From Bacteroidota bacterium (lineage in GTDB: Bacteria > Bacteroidota > Bacteroidia > Flavobacteriales > Schleiferiaceae), in NCBI GenBank assembly GCA_024742495.1, contig JANSYJ010000001.1:310001-374000 (forward strand): a stretch of 64,000 nt of DNA, in the 5' to 3' direction. Of the stretch, positions 34,864 through 43,197 are shown one piece after another. The position numbers and the translations under genes are program-made. Positions within the stretch are counted from its first letter, which is position 1. Each line of letters starts with the position of its first letter. The notes under the pieces are model-generated. The model was not told the origin of the DNA, did not search any database, and was given only the letters and a program-made list of their open reading frames with translations.

Positions 34864-35661
34864 ATGAAACGAATTCTTGTAAGCGGCGCCACAGGGAATA
34901 TTGGCTGTGAAGTTGTTCACTATTTAAGTGAACAAGCGCTTCAAGCGAAAATCTATGTAGCTGCGCGTAATATTGAGGCTGCCAAAAAGCGCTTCTCCGC
35001 TTATCCCAATTTGGAATACCGCCAGTTTGATTTTGCCAATAGTGACACCTTCACCGAAGCATTTAAAAATATCGACCTCGTCTTTTTACTTCGTCCGCCA
35101 CAAATTTCAAATGTTGAAGCGGTCTTTCTACCCCTTTTAAAATCGGCTCAAGAAAGTGGGATTAGCGAAATAGTCTTCCTCTCTGTTCAAGGAGCAGAAA
35201 AGAGTACGGTAATTCCTCACAATAAAATCGAAACTCTAATTCAGAAGCTGGGATTCAAATACATCTTTGTTAGACCGAGCTACTTCATGCAGAACTTAAG
35301 CACAAGTTTAAGGTCCGAAATTGTAAATCACCAAAGAATTACCCTGCCTTCTGGGAGGGCCAAGTTTAATTGGATTGACGTTAAAAACATTGGTGAAGCG
35401 ACGGCGGTCCTCATCTCTCAATTTGATCAACATCAAAATAAGGCCTTCGAGATAACCGGAAAGGAGAACATGAACTTTGAGGCGCTTTCGGCCTTAATGA
35501 CGGAAATTCTTGGCCTAAAAATCAAATATAAAAGCATCAACCCCCTCCGCTTTTATTTCAAAAAGAAAGGTGAAGGGCTAAAATCTGACTATGCTTTAGT
35601 ACTAACAATTCTGCACTTTTTACCACGACTTCAGGCTGAGCCACGTATTTCAGAAAATTAA
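34864..35661 (+). CDS. NmrA-type NAD(P)-binding protein, C-terminus cut by in-frame stop
   Basis: A 265-residue NAD(P)-binding protein with N-terminal VSGATGNIGCEVV (GxxGxxG) and EIVFLSVQGAEKS in place of a catalytic Tyr-Lys pair, as in NmrA/HSCARG-like proteins. Family members usually extend about 25-30 residues further. Here a TAA at 35659-35661 stops the frame, yet the same frame continues for 23 sense codons to TAA at 35731-35733 and encodes QILTGKEANTLRKF then IEREKDLLT, the expected family tail. So the gene has probably suffered one nonsense change (for instance TAT or TAC to TAA). It may still be partly functional. Confidence 0.8.
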   Translation: MKRILVSGATGNIGCEVVHYLSEQALQAKIYVAARNIEAAKKRFSAYPNLEYRQFDFANSDTFTEAFKNIDLVFLLRPPQISNVEAVFLPLLKSAQESGISEIVFLSVQGAEKSTVIPHNKIETLIQKLGFKYIFVRPSYFMQNLSTSLRSEIVNHQRITLPSGRAKFNWIDVKNIGEATAVLISQFDQHQNKAFEITGKENMNFEALSALMTEILGLKIKYKSINPLRFYFKKKGEGLKSDYALVLTILHFLPRLQAEPRISEN

Positions 35662-35853
35662 CAGATACTAACAGGAAAGGAAGCTAATACCTTGCGGAAG
35701 TTTATCGAAAGAGAAAAAGACCTACTGACCTAAAAGTGAAGGTCCTTGCTGGAAAGGCCCATCGGCATACCAAAAAATACACAGCTTACGAAAATGTGTA
35801 TAAGCTACTTGGTCTTCCCTCGGCTCATCTTTGTAATCTAAAACAAAGTAGAA

Positions 35854-36807
35854 ATGAGTACTGTAAATCAATTTGGAAAAAAGGGCTGGACGCCTGATAG
35901 AATAAAAGATTTAAGCGGTAAAACCTTTGTGATTACCGGCACAACCAGCGGTACTGGCTTTGAAGCGGCCCGCATTCTACTTTCCAAAGGCGCCAAGCTG
36001 ATAATGCTCAATCGCAAGCCTAAGAAAGCGGCCGACAGCATCGCGAGCTTAAAGCAGATGCTAGGAAATGCAATTGAAGTTACCAATATCACCATGGACT
36101 TAAGCGATCAGGAATCGGTAAAGAAAGCGGCGGCCGAAGTCTTGGAAAAAACAGATCGAATTGATGCTCTAATGTGCAATGGGGCCATCGCCCAAGTACC
36201 CAAGCGAGAAATCACAAAAGAAGGCTGGGAAAGCCAAATGGGAGTTAATTACTTCGGGCACTTTAGCCTGCAAGCTTTATTGTTTCCTGCGATAGAAAAA
36301 GCCATGGGTCGCATCGTAGTTGTAGGAAGTCTCGGCTATGATATGGGTATTAAAACCATCAAGTTCAATGACTTAAATTGGGAGAAGGATTACAGTCCGA
36401 ATAATGCTTACAGTCAAAGTAAGCTGGCTCAAATCATGTCGGTTTATGAGCTACAGGATAGATTAAAGGCAGCCGGCATTACCGCAGTAAAGGTTTATGC
36501 CTGCCATCCGGGTTCATCGCGTACAAACCTGATTAACACCAGCGGAAGTTTCATGATGAAAATGATTTTCGGATTGATGAAATTGTCTCCCCTTACCCAG
36601 CCCGCCGAAAATGGAGCCTATCCCGAGTTAATGTGCGCCACCGAGCCTGAGCTTGATCAAAGCGCTTTTTATGGCCCAACCGGGCGCAGTAATTGGGTAG
36701 GACCAGTTGGTGCGCATGAATTAAAGGCACATGCTAAGGATAAAGAGGTATCGCGCAGCTTATGGGACCTTTCGGAAAAAGAAACCGGTATTAGTTGGAA
36801 CCTGTAA
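35854..36807 (+). CDS. Short-chain dehydrogenase/reductase (SDR)
   Basis: A 317-residue SDR with the cofactor motif TGTTSGTGFEAA (the third conserved Gly position is as usual but Thr replaces Ile), the NNAG-equivalent CNGAIA, catalytic Ser in VVVGSLG and the YSQSK active-site pair. The length and C-terminal tail (PTGRSNWVGPVG) match the retinol dehydrogenase/protochlorophyllide reductase-like group. Substrate unknown. It forms an operon with the membrane protein (23 bp) and the AraC regulator (2 bp) that follow. Confidence 0.88.
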   Translation: MSTVNQFGKKGWTPDRIKDLSGKTFVITGTTSGTGFEAARILLSKGAKLIMLNRKPKKAADSIASLKQMLGNAIEVTNITMDLSDQESVKKAAAEVLEKTDRIDALMCNGAIAQVPKREITKEGWESQMGVNYFGHFSLQALLFPAIEKAMGRIVVVGSLGYDMGIKTIKFNDLNWEKDYSPNNAYSQSKLAQIMSVYELQDRLKAAGITAVKVYACHPGSSRTNLINTSGSFMMKMIFGLMKLSPLTQPAENGAYPELMCATEPELDQSAFYGPTGRSNWVGPVGAHELKAHAKDKEVSRSLWDLSEKETGISWNL

Positions 36808-36830
36808 ATTAGAAATCTGAAATTAAAGCA

Positions 36831-37343
36831 ATGGACATTCTTAAAGCTGCAACAGATTGGGCGAAAGCTGAGTTGATTTCCACCCCCTTTTTTATGCTGG
36901 CCGGCCTAGCTTTTTTAGCGATTAGCTTTGGTTTTTGGCAGGTGGGGAAAACCGATTTGGCAAAAGCCTATATTATCCCTTGTCTAGTGGCGGGAGCCTT
37001 ACTACTAATTATTGGACTGGGGCTTTTCTTCACCAATAAAACCAGGGTTAGCCAATTTGAAAAGGCCTATACCGAAAATGCCGCTGCCTTTGTTGACGCA
37101 GAGCTAGAGCGTGCCGAAGCGACTTTGAAAGAATACCAAAATGTTGTTTTTAGGGGCATCCCAATCATTATCCTTATTTGTGCGCTACTGCTCATTTTCT
37201 TGCCACAGCCCGGGTGGCGCGCCAGTCTTATTACAAGCATCGCAATGCTATCGCTTATTTTAATGATTGATGGTTTAGCCCACGCACGAATTGAGGTTTA
37301 CAAGCAGCAGCTATTAGAAGCTAAGGAAATGCAAAAGCCCTAA
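36831..37343 (+). CDS. Unknown four-helix membrane protein
   Basis: A 170-residue protein with hydrophobic segments at about residues 18-38, 46-68, 108-124 and 130-148. An amphipathic charged stretch (YTENAAAFVDAELERAEATL) lies between the second and third. No family recognised. Its gene sits between an SDR gene and an AraC regulator gene; the set resembles small SDR-membrane protein-regulator operons of flavobacteria, but I cannot name its job. Confidence 0.72.
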   Translation: MDILKAATDWAKAELISTPFFMLAGLAFLAISFGFWQVGKTDLAKAYIIPCLVAGALLLIIGLGLFFTNKTRVSQFEKAYTENAAAFVDAELERAEATLKEYQNVVFRGIPIIILICALLLIFLPQPGWRASLITSIAMLSLILMIDGLAHARIEVYKQQLLEAKEMQKP

Positions 37344-37345
37344 AA

Positions 37346-38257
37346 ATGGAGCACTTCAAAAGCCTATCGGCCTATATGGCCTATCTGGAATTACCAGCGC
37401 CCGAGCACCCTATGTTTAGCTTGTTTAGCTCCAAAGGGGACGGCTTCTTGCCTTGCCCCAAGGAAAGCTCGCCTCCTATTAGCAATGACTGCTATTCCAT
37501 TAGCTTTAAAAAAAAGCTTGAGGGCGACTTAAGCTATGGTCGCACCAAATATGATTTCAGCAATGGTGCCTTGTTTTTCATCGCCCCAAGGCAAGTAATT
37601 CAATGGGATAGTGCCGTAATATTTGAGCAGCAAGGCTTTTCCATTAACTTTCATGAAGACTTCCTAAAAGGTAGCGAACTAGCCTATCAGATTAAGAGAT
37701 ATGGCTTCTTTTCCTATTCGGTAAATGAGGCGCTTCACCTATCGCCGAAGGAAGAAAAACAATTGTTGTCCATCGTGGATAACATTGAAATGGAATACCA
37801 AAACAACCATGATGCCTTCAGCAAGGAAATAATAATTTCTCAGCTTAGCACACTTTTAAAGTATGCCAATCGCTACTATGAAAGGCAGTTTATTAATCGC
37901 CAAGAATTGTCGAACAATTTGCTCGAAGCATTTAATCAGCAATTAACTAAGTACTTCGAATCGGGGCAACTAAAAGGAACTGGCATTCCAGGAATAGAAG
38001 AAATAGCGGAGAAGCTTTCCGTTTCGCAGCGTTACCTGAGTGATACTTTGAAAAAGGAAACCGGAAAGACCTCCACCGAGCACTTGCAATTATTCTTAAT
38101 TGATGAAGCGAAGAACAGCCTCTTAGATCCCCAAAAAACAGTTTCCGAAGTGGCTTATGAATTGGGCTTTGAGTACCCTGCCTACTTTTCAAGACTTTTT
38201 AAGAAAAAGGAAGGGATCAGCCCCAAGGCCTACCGAGAGCGCTATAAGCTGAACTAA
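37346..38257 (+). CDS. AraC family transcriptional regulator
   Basis: A 303-residue regulator. The N-terminal part (about residues 20-190) resembles a cupin-type sensing domain; the C-terminal 95 residues hold two helix-turn-helix units, seen as GIEEIAEKLSVSQRYLSD and VSEVAYELGFEYPAYFSRLF followed by ISPKAYRERYK. It starts two bases after the membrane protein stop and probably controls the SDR operon. Dispersed repeat copy C begins 57 bp after its stop. Confidence 0.92.
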   Translation: MEHFKSLSAYMAYLELPAPEHPMFSLFSSKGDGFLPCPKESSPPISNDCYSISFKKKLEGDLSYGRTKYDFSNGALFFIAPRQVIQWDSAVIFEQQGFSINFHEDFLKGSELAYQIKRYGFFSYSVNEALHLSPKEEKQLLSIVDNIEMEYQNNHDAFSKEIIISQLSTLLKYANRYYERQFINRQELSNNLLEAFNQQLTKYFESGQLKGTGIPGIEEIAEKLSVSQRYLSDTLKKETGKTSTEHLQLFLIDEAKNSLLDPQKTVSEVAYELGFEYPAYFSRLFKKKEGISPKAYRERYKLN

Positions 38258-38313
38258 ATATCGGTAAATATTAAGCCCTCTGTCTGCGGACTTATTTTTT
38301 TTTAGCCAACACT

Positions 38314-38406
38314 CTTGGATGAAATCTGATCTTTGGTCTTTTCAAGCCTCGAATTTTGTTTTGCTTTGCAGCCAGACAAAATCAAAGAATTAATACATTA
38401 AGCCCT
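38314..38406 (+). repeat. Dispersed repeat, degenerate short copy C
   Basis: CTTGGATGAAATCTGATC...CAAGCCTCGAATTTTGTT matches the central part of copy B, and after a gap of about 50 bases the tail CCAGACAAAATCAAAGAA matches AGACAAAATGAAAGAC. The gap removes the GTGAGC/CCCTCGGTT hairpin unit. Same direction as the AraC gene upstream. Confidence 0.6.
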
Positions 38407-38512
38407 GCTAATCTAAGTAACAAGCAAAAGCCTTAAAAGGACTTGCATAGAGGCCTAAAAATGGCGGTCTTGAGAAAGACAGGAGGAAGCTTAGAGGATT
38501 ATATCTGGAGAA

Positions 38513-39325
38513 ATGATAAAGAAAACGGTCAACAAATTTACAAGCAGCCTTAGGTTTCAATTAAGTGCCTCGAATAACCCCTTATTTATTGGTTTCTATA
38601 AATATTTCTACAAGCCAAAAGAGGGCAGTTTAAGCGCCTTTCTAGACGCCTATTCCAAGTCTAAAGTTAATGAGCTTACCGTTATCCAAGTGGGGGCCAA
38701 TGATGGAATAACGCACGATCCCATTCACAAATTCATTAAGCGGGATAAATGGAAAGGAGTCTTGCTAGAGCCGCAGTCCCATGTATTCGAAAATTACCTG
38801 AAAAAGATCTATCAGAAAAATAAAGGGCTCCACACCCTATGTGCCGCGCTGGGCTCCTCCGATGGAAAAGAGACTTTGTACAAGGTGGGCTTTTCTAATA
38901 TGCGCTGGGCAACGGGTTTGGCCTCTTTTCAAAGAGATGTGCTCGAAAAGGCATTTACCACTGGCATGGTTCAAAGCCAATGCGAGAAGTACAATATCCA
39001 AATTCCGGAAGCTTCAAAACAAATTGTTTCGGAGGAGGTAATGATTATATCTCCTGAGACCTTATTGGAGAAATACCAAATCAACAATATCGATTTATTG
39101 CAGATCGACACCGAGGGTTTTGACTTTGAGATTATTCGGATTTTTCAAATTGATAAATTCCGTCCTCGGGCAATTATTTACGAAAACACCCATCTCTCCC
39201 AAAGCGACAAACAACTCTGCCTCGAGCACTTGGCAAAGCATAATTATAAGGTAAAGAACTTTGGAGCCAATACCCTTGCACTACTAGAGCCCGTGGGTGA
39301 TTTTAAGCGTTTTTTCGAGGCTTAA
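38513..39325 (+). CDS. FkbM family methyltransferase
   Basis: A 270-residue S-adenosylmethionine-dependent methyltransferase. The cofactor motif is VIQVGANDGITHDPIHKF at about residue 60, followed by GVLLEPQSHVFE (acidic ribose-binding Glu) and, later, IDLLQIDTEGFDFEII, all FkbM-family features. Members methylate sugars of glycans, lipids or antibiotics at a hydroxyl. A purine-rich GGAGAA ribosome site lies directly before the ATG. No glycosyltransferases are near, so the target is unknown. Confidence 0.88.
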   Translation: MIKKTVNKFTSSLRFQLSASNNPLFIGFYKYFYKPKEGSLSAFLDAYSKSKVNELTVIQVGANDGITHDPIHKFIKRDKWKGVLLEPQSHVFENYLKKIYQKNKGLHTLCAALGSSDGKETLYKVGFSNMRWATGLASFQRDVLEKAFTTGMVQSQCEKYNIQIPEASKQIVSEEVMIISPETLLEKYQINNIDLLQIDTEGFDFEIIRIFQIDKFRPRAIIYENTHLSQSDKQLCLEHLAKHNYKVKNFGANTLALLEPVGDFKRFFEA

Positions 39326-39403
39326 ACCTTGGCCACTGTGAGCCAAATGAATCTCGCAGAAAATAAAGCTGTACTTTGTAGGGAGCTATAATTCTCCAAG
39401 AGA

Positions 39404-42400
39404 TTGAATAAACAACAGCCGAAAAACCTTCTTGTACAAGCGGGGGAATTCCATTTTTATATTCCCATCCTTTTTCTGTGCTTTCTGGTACTGTCTTGCT
39501 CCGAAAATAAGGCTGAGCTAGACAATGGCCCTTCTGTAGAAGCCTTGCTTAGAAGTGCTAATAGCAATGTTATAATTAATTCGCAAGGCGATACGCTCCT
39601 CCCCTTTTTGAGGCAAAATGGCGACACCCTGCATACCGGTGTGCCCATCGAGATTAAAGCCGATGTTCAAGAGATTTCAAAACCTCCCACCAAGCTCAAA
39701 GCACCTTCCGCTAAATTCCTGCACTATGCAAATGGTCTCCGAAAGCTAAAAGAACCTAAGCCATCAGCTAAGGTAATTGTGAGCAGCCAAGTTCTGCAAT
39801 TGCATATGGACACCTTGGATTTGCAGTTTAGCACCGAGAAGGTGACCCTCTCTCAAACGAGCGATGTAAAAGCTAAGAAGCTTAATGTGAAAGCCCCTTT
39901 TAGAGCCCGGCATATTGATGTGGAGGCAGGCTTGCTAGATGATGCGACCAGGATGCCCGTTAAGGACAAGAACGGCTTAATGTGGTATATGAATGATGCT
40001 ATCGTTTCCTTCGACGGCAAAGAGGTAAAGGAGTACCTGCCCGAATCCGGACTATTATCAATCTCGAGTCGATTTATGCCCGATGAACAAGGGAATTTGT
40101 GGTTTAGAACCGATTGGGCTAGTTCCTTAAGGTATTTTGACGGTAAAAATTTACACTCCAGCAATCTAAGTGGAACTCCGATTGGGCGGGGGCAGAATGG
40201 TGAACTTTATATAGAGCGGAATGAAACCATCTATCGGCTAAAAGATTTAAAACTTATTCCCATTGTTCAAATCCCTCGCACTAATGATGATTTTCGCAAT
40301 TGCTTTACGAATTCCAAAGGCGAGCTCATCATTAACAGCCGCGCCAACATCTGGTTCTCCTATTCCGAAGGCCGCTTAAGCATGTTCTACCTTCCAGAAT
40401 CTGGAAATATCCATGCAATAATTGAAGGCCGTGCAGATGAGTATTGGGTGGCTGCTGAAAAGGGTTTATTCAAATACAATAGCCAAACTGGCGATGTTTT
40501 GAAATACGACCAATCTACCGGCTTATCGGGGGCTTCACCCCTGGAGTTAATGATGGATAGCAAAAGTGGGATTTGGGTTTCTTATAAAGGTGGAGGAGTA
40601 GATCTAATAGAAGAACAAGGCATTTACTCTTTTGATTTTAATGTTTCCAATTTTGGCGGCCCACCCTATATCGTAAATGACAAGAGGATTTTTGAGGATG
40701 AAGATGGTCAAATATGGCTCTGCACTTGGGAGGGCTTTGTAATTCTAGATAAGACTCTAATTACCTCCATGAACTTAGGTTTGGATGCTGATGATTGGAT
40801 TAGGGATATTGCAATAGATGACGATGGACTTTTTTGGATACTCTCTGCCAAGGGTCTTTTCAAATATGAGCCGAATAGCCAAGCCATTTTCAAATTTGAT
40901 GATCCTCCGGGTTTCCCTTTTAAGGAGATGCGTTTTATGGCAGCTAGGGCTGATGAAATTTGGTTAAGTGCCGGAGATTGGGACGCACCGACGCTTTGTC
41001 GATTTGAGGAGGATTCATTAACTATTTACCGATCAGCGCAAGGTTTAAGCATGGATGGCTGGTCGGATATGAAATTCGATAAAGAAGGAACCCTTTGGAT
41101 GGGAGGCCACAATGGTCTCTATTCTTTTGATGGTCAGCAGTTTTCCAATAGACTTCCAGGAGTGGCCGGTCATGTGAACACATTATCCATCGACTATCGT
41201 GGGCAGTTGATTATTGCTCATAGCATATTGGGAATTGTAAGATACGATGGCGCTTGGAACATTATGTCTAGCCGCGAAGGTTTACCCGCTACAGCTTGGC
41301 ACGTTCAATCTCCTAAGGCCTCGAGCAGCATTGTTGGAACTTGGGAAAACGGATGTTACTATATCCACGATACCGCCCTCATTCAACTAAATGTATTTAA
41401 TGGCCTAAGTAATAATTATGTGGGCGGTACAGTTACCGACCCAAATGGAATTACATGGGCCGCTACCGACGGTGGTTTAAACGCCTTTAACAACGCTCAT
41501 CTAGAGGAGCTCACGGAGGGGAAACGTTCTAACTTGCTTATTGATCATTTTGGAATAAGGGATGGCCTGAGTTATTCGTCCTTTGATGGTCATTGGGATG
41601 AGGTCTTTTATGGTGATTTTCTATACATCCCCACCAATGATGTGATCCTAAAAATTAACTACAAAGACTACGCTGAACGAAAACAAGTGTCGCCCATTGT
41701 ATTAAGTGAAGTGAAAATAAATGAGCGTTCCTATAATTTCCAGATTGACTCTAGCTATTCGGGTATAAAATATGTCGCTTCGGAACCCTTTAGAAATATC
41801 CCTAGCAAGCTAAGCCTAGCTTATGATTTAAACCACCTTACTTTCCTTTTTAGGGAACTAAATTATCGGTCTCCAAACAAGTCCAAGTACCGCTACAGAA
41901 TCAAAGAGTTAAACCCTCGTTGGAGTGCTGGCAGCGACCTTAATCAAGCCGATTTTAGAGATTTACCCGCTGGCCAATTTACCTTTGAGCTACAGTCCAT
42001 GTCTCACGGCTTCGATTGGTCCCCTTCCTTCTACTACCCTTTCGTTGTTCGTCCCGCCTGGTATCAAAACCTTTGGGCTTATGCCATTTATTTAATTGGC
42101 TTTGTAATACTATTAATTCAAATTGTGAAGTGGCGAACTTCAAAATTAGAAATGGATAAGCTAAAGCTAGAGAGGCTTGTTGAGGATAGAACATTTGATT
42201 TAAGCGAGGAAAAAAGAAAATCGGAAGACTTGCTCCTAAATATTTTGCCTTCTGAAGTAGCGGAAGAGCTTAAGGAGAAGGGCAAGTCCGATGCCAAGTA
42301 CTTTGAGGAAACCACGGTACTTTTTAGCGACTTTATTGCCTTTACCACTATCAGTGAATTACTAAGTCCTTCGGAATTAGTCGCCGAGATTAATCATTGT

Positions 42401-42859
42401 TTTAAGGCTTTTGATGGCATTATGGAAAAGTATGGCGTGGAGAAGATTAAAACCATTGGTGATGCCTATATGGCTGTAGGAGGCCTAAGCCAAGGACGCA
42501 GCTCTGGCCCAAAGGAGGTGATTTTAGCCGCCCTTGAAATGCAGGCTTTCATGAGGGCCCGAAAAGCCAATCATCTCGCCAAAGGGCTGGCTGCTTTTGA
42601 TATGAGAATTGGCATTCACAGTGGACCGGTGGTAGCGGGCATCGTAGGCCTAAAGAAATTTCAATACGACATTTGGGGCGATACCGTAAACACCGCTAGT
42701 AGAATGGAAAGCAGCGGCGAAATGGGCAAAGTGAACATTAGTAAAGCCAGCTATGAGCGCGTTCAAGAGCTTGACCTCTTTCATTTTGAAGCCCGCGGTA
42801 TGGTTGAAGTTAAGGGCAAAGGCTCCCTCGCAATGTACTTCGTTTCCCTGCAGCCATAA
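39404..42859 (+). CDS. Propeller-sensor adenylate cyclase (Y_Y_Y domain plus class III cyclase)
   Basis: A 1151-residue protein that appears to start at TTG (39404), the only start that includes the lipoprotein-like signal ILFLCFLVLSCSEN. Residues about 160-760 contain repeats of the two-component regulator propeller type (for example DEQGNLWFRTDW, DEDGQIWLCTWEG, DPNGITWAATDGG). A Y_Y_Y domain (about 790-880) ends at a membrane helix at 890-912. A signalling coiled coil with LLLNILPSEVAEELKEKG leads into a class III cyclase domain (about 965-1151) with metal Asp in LFSDFIAFTT and GDAYMAVGG, Lys in EKIKTIGDAYM and Asp in YDIWGDTVN (the ATP-specific pair), plus Asn/Arg in NTASRME. Outside sensing would thus drive cAMP synthesis. 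Confidence 0.9.
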   Translation: MNKQQPKNLLVQAGEFHFYIPILFLCFLVLSCSENKAELDNGPSVEALLRSANSNVIINSQGDTLLPFLRQNGDTLHTGVPIEIKADVQEISKPPTKLKAPSAKFLHYANGLRKLKEPKPSAKVIVSSQVLQLHMDTLDLQFSTEKVTLSQTSDVKAKKLNVKAPFRARHIDVEAGLLDDATRMPVKDKNGLMWYMNDAIVSFDGKEVKEYLPESGLLSISSRFMPDEQGNLWFRTDWASSLRYFDGKNLHSSNLSGTPIGRGQNGELYIERNETIYRLKDLKLIPIVQIPRTNDDFRNCFTNSKGELIINSRANIWFSYSEGRLSMFYLPESGNIHAIIEGRADEYWVAAEKGLFKYNSQTGDVLKYDQSTGLSGASPLELMMDSKSGIWVSYKGGGVDLIEEQGIYSFDFNVSNFGGPPYIVNDKRIFEDEDGQIWLCTWEGFVILDKTLITSMNLGLDADDWIRDIAIDDDGLFWILSAKGLFKYEPNSQAIFKFDDPPGFPFKEMRFMAARADEIWLSAGDWDAPTLCRFEEDSLTIYRSAQGLSMDGWSDMKFDKEGTLWMGGHNGLYSFDGQQFSNRLPGVAGHVNTLSIDYRGQLIIAHSILGIVRYDGAWNIMSSREGLPATAWHVQSPKASSSIVGTWENGCYYIHDTALIQLNVFNGLSNNYVGGTVTDPNGITWAATDGGLNAFNNAHLEELTEGKRSNLLIDHFGIRDGLSYSSFDGHWDEVFYGDFLYIPTNDVILKINYKDYAERKQVSPIVLSEVKINERSYNFQIDSSYSGIKYVASEPFRNIPSKLSLAYDLNHLTFLFRELNYRSPNKSKYRYRIKELNPRWSAGSDLNQADFRDLPAGQFTFELQSMSHGFDWSPSFYYPFVVRPAWYQNLWAYAIYLIGFVILLIQIVKWRTSKLEMDKLKLERLVEDRTFDLSEEKRKSEDLLLNILPSEVAEELKEKGKSDAKYFEETTVLFSDFIAFTTISELLSPSELVAEINHCFKAFDGIMEKYGVEKIKTIGDAYMAVGGLSQGRSSGPKEVILAALEMQAFMRARKANHLAKGLAAFDMRIGIHSGPVVAGIVGLKKFQYDIWGDTVNTASRMESSGEMGKVNISKASYERVQELDLFHFEARGMVEVKGKGSLAMYFVSLQP

Positions 42860-43137
42860 AGCCTCATTTACCCTGCTCAATAGCATTAGTTATTAGCTCA
42901 GCTTAAGCCTTTTTCCTAGCGGAGATTTAATGGAGTTAAGAAGACAATAGTTGTTGCTTGACTAATATCCGTTTAAGCAGATTCTAAAGCTAGAGCTGAT
43001 TCCATTTACTTGGGACAGACGCAATAGAGTCAGCAAGCATCTAAACTTGTTCCAAGCGGGTTTTAGAGGGCCTTTATATGGATCTATTAATCCAAAGCAA
43101 ACAGGATTCACTAAACCCACCTTCCCACAGCCCAGCA
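42860..43137. other. Non-coding stretch, no gene seen
   Basis: Convergent region between the cyclase gene and the terminator of the giant gene. No promoter, repeat or RNA is evident. Confidence 0.5.
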
Positions 43138-43174
43138 CAAAAAAACCCCGGCACTCCTTTCGGAGGCCGGGGTT
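43138..43174 (-). terminator. Terminator of the giant T9SS gene
   Basis: AACCCCGGC and GCCGGGGTT pair, with CTCC/GGAG inside and a TTTC loop. On the minus strand the stem is followed by a T-run (AAAAAAA on plus), 23 bp after the stop. Confidence 0.9.
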
Positions 43175-43197
43175 CCATTTATCTAAATGAGGCTCTC

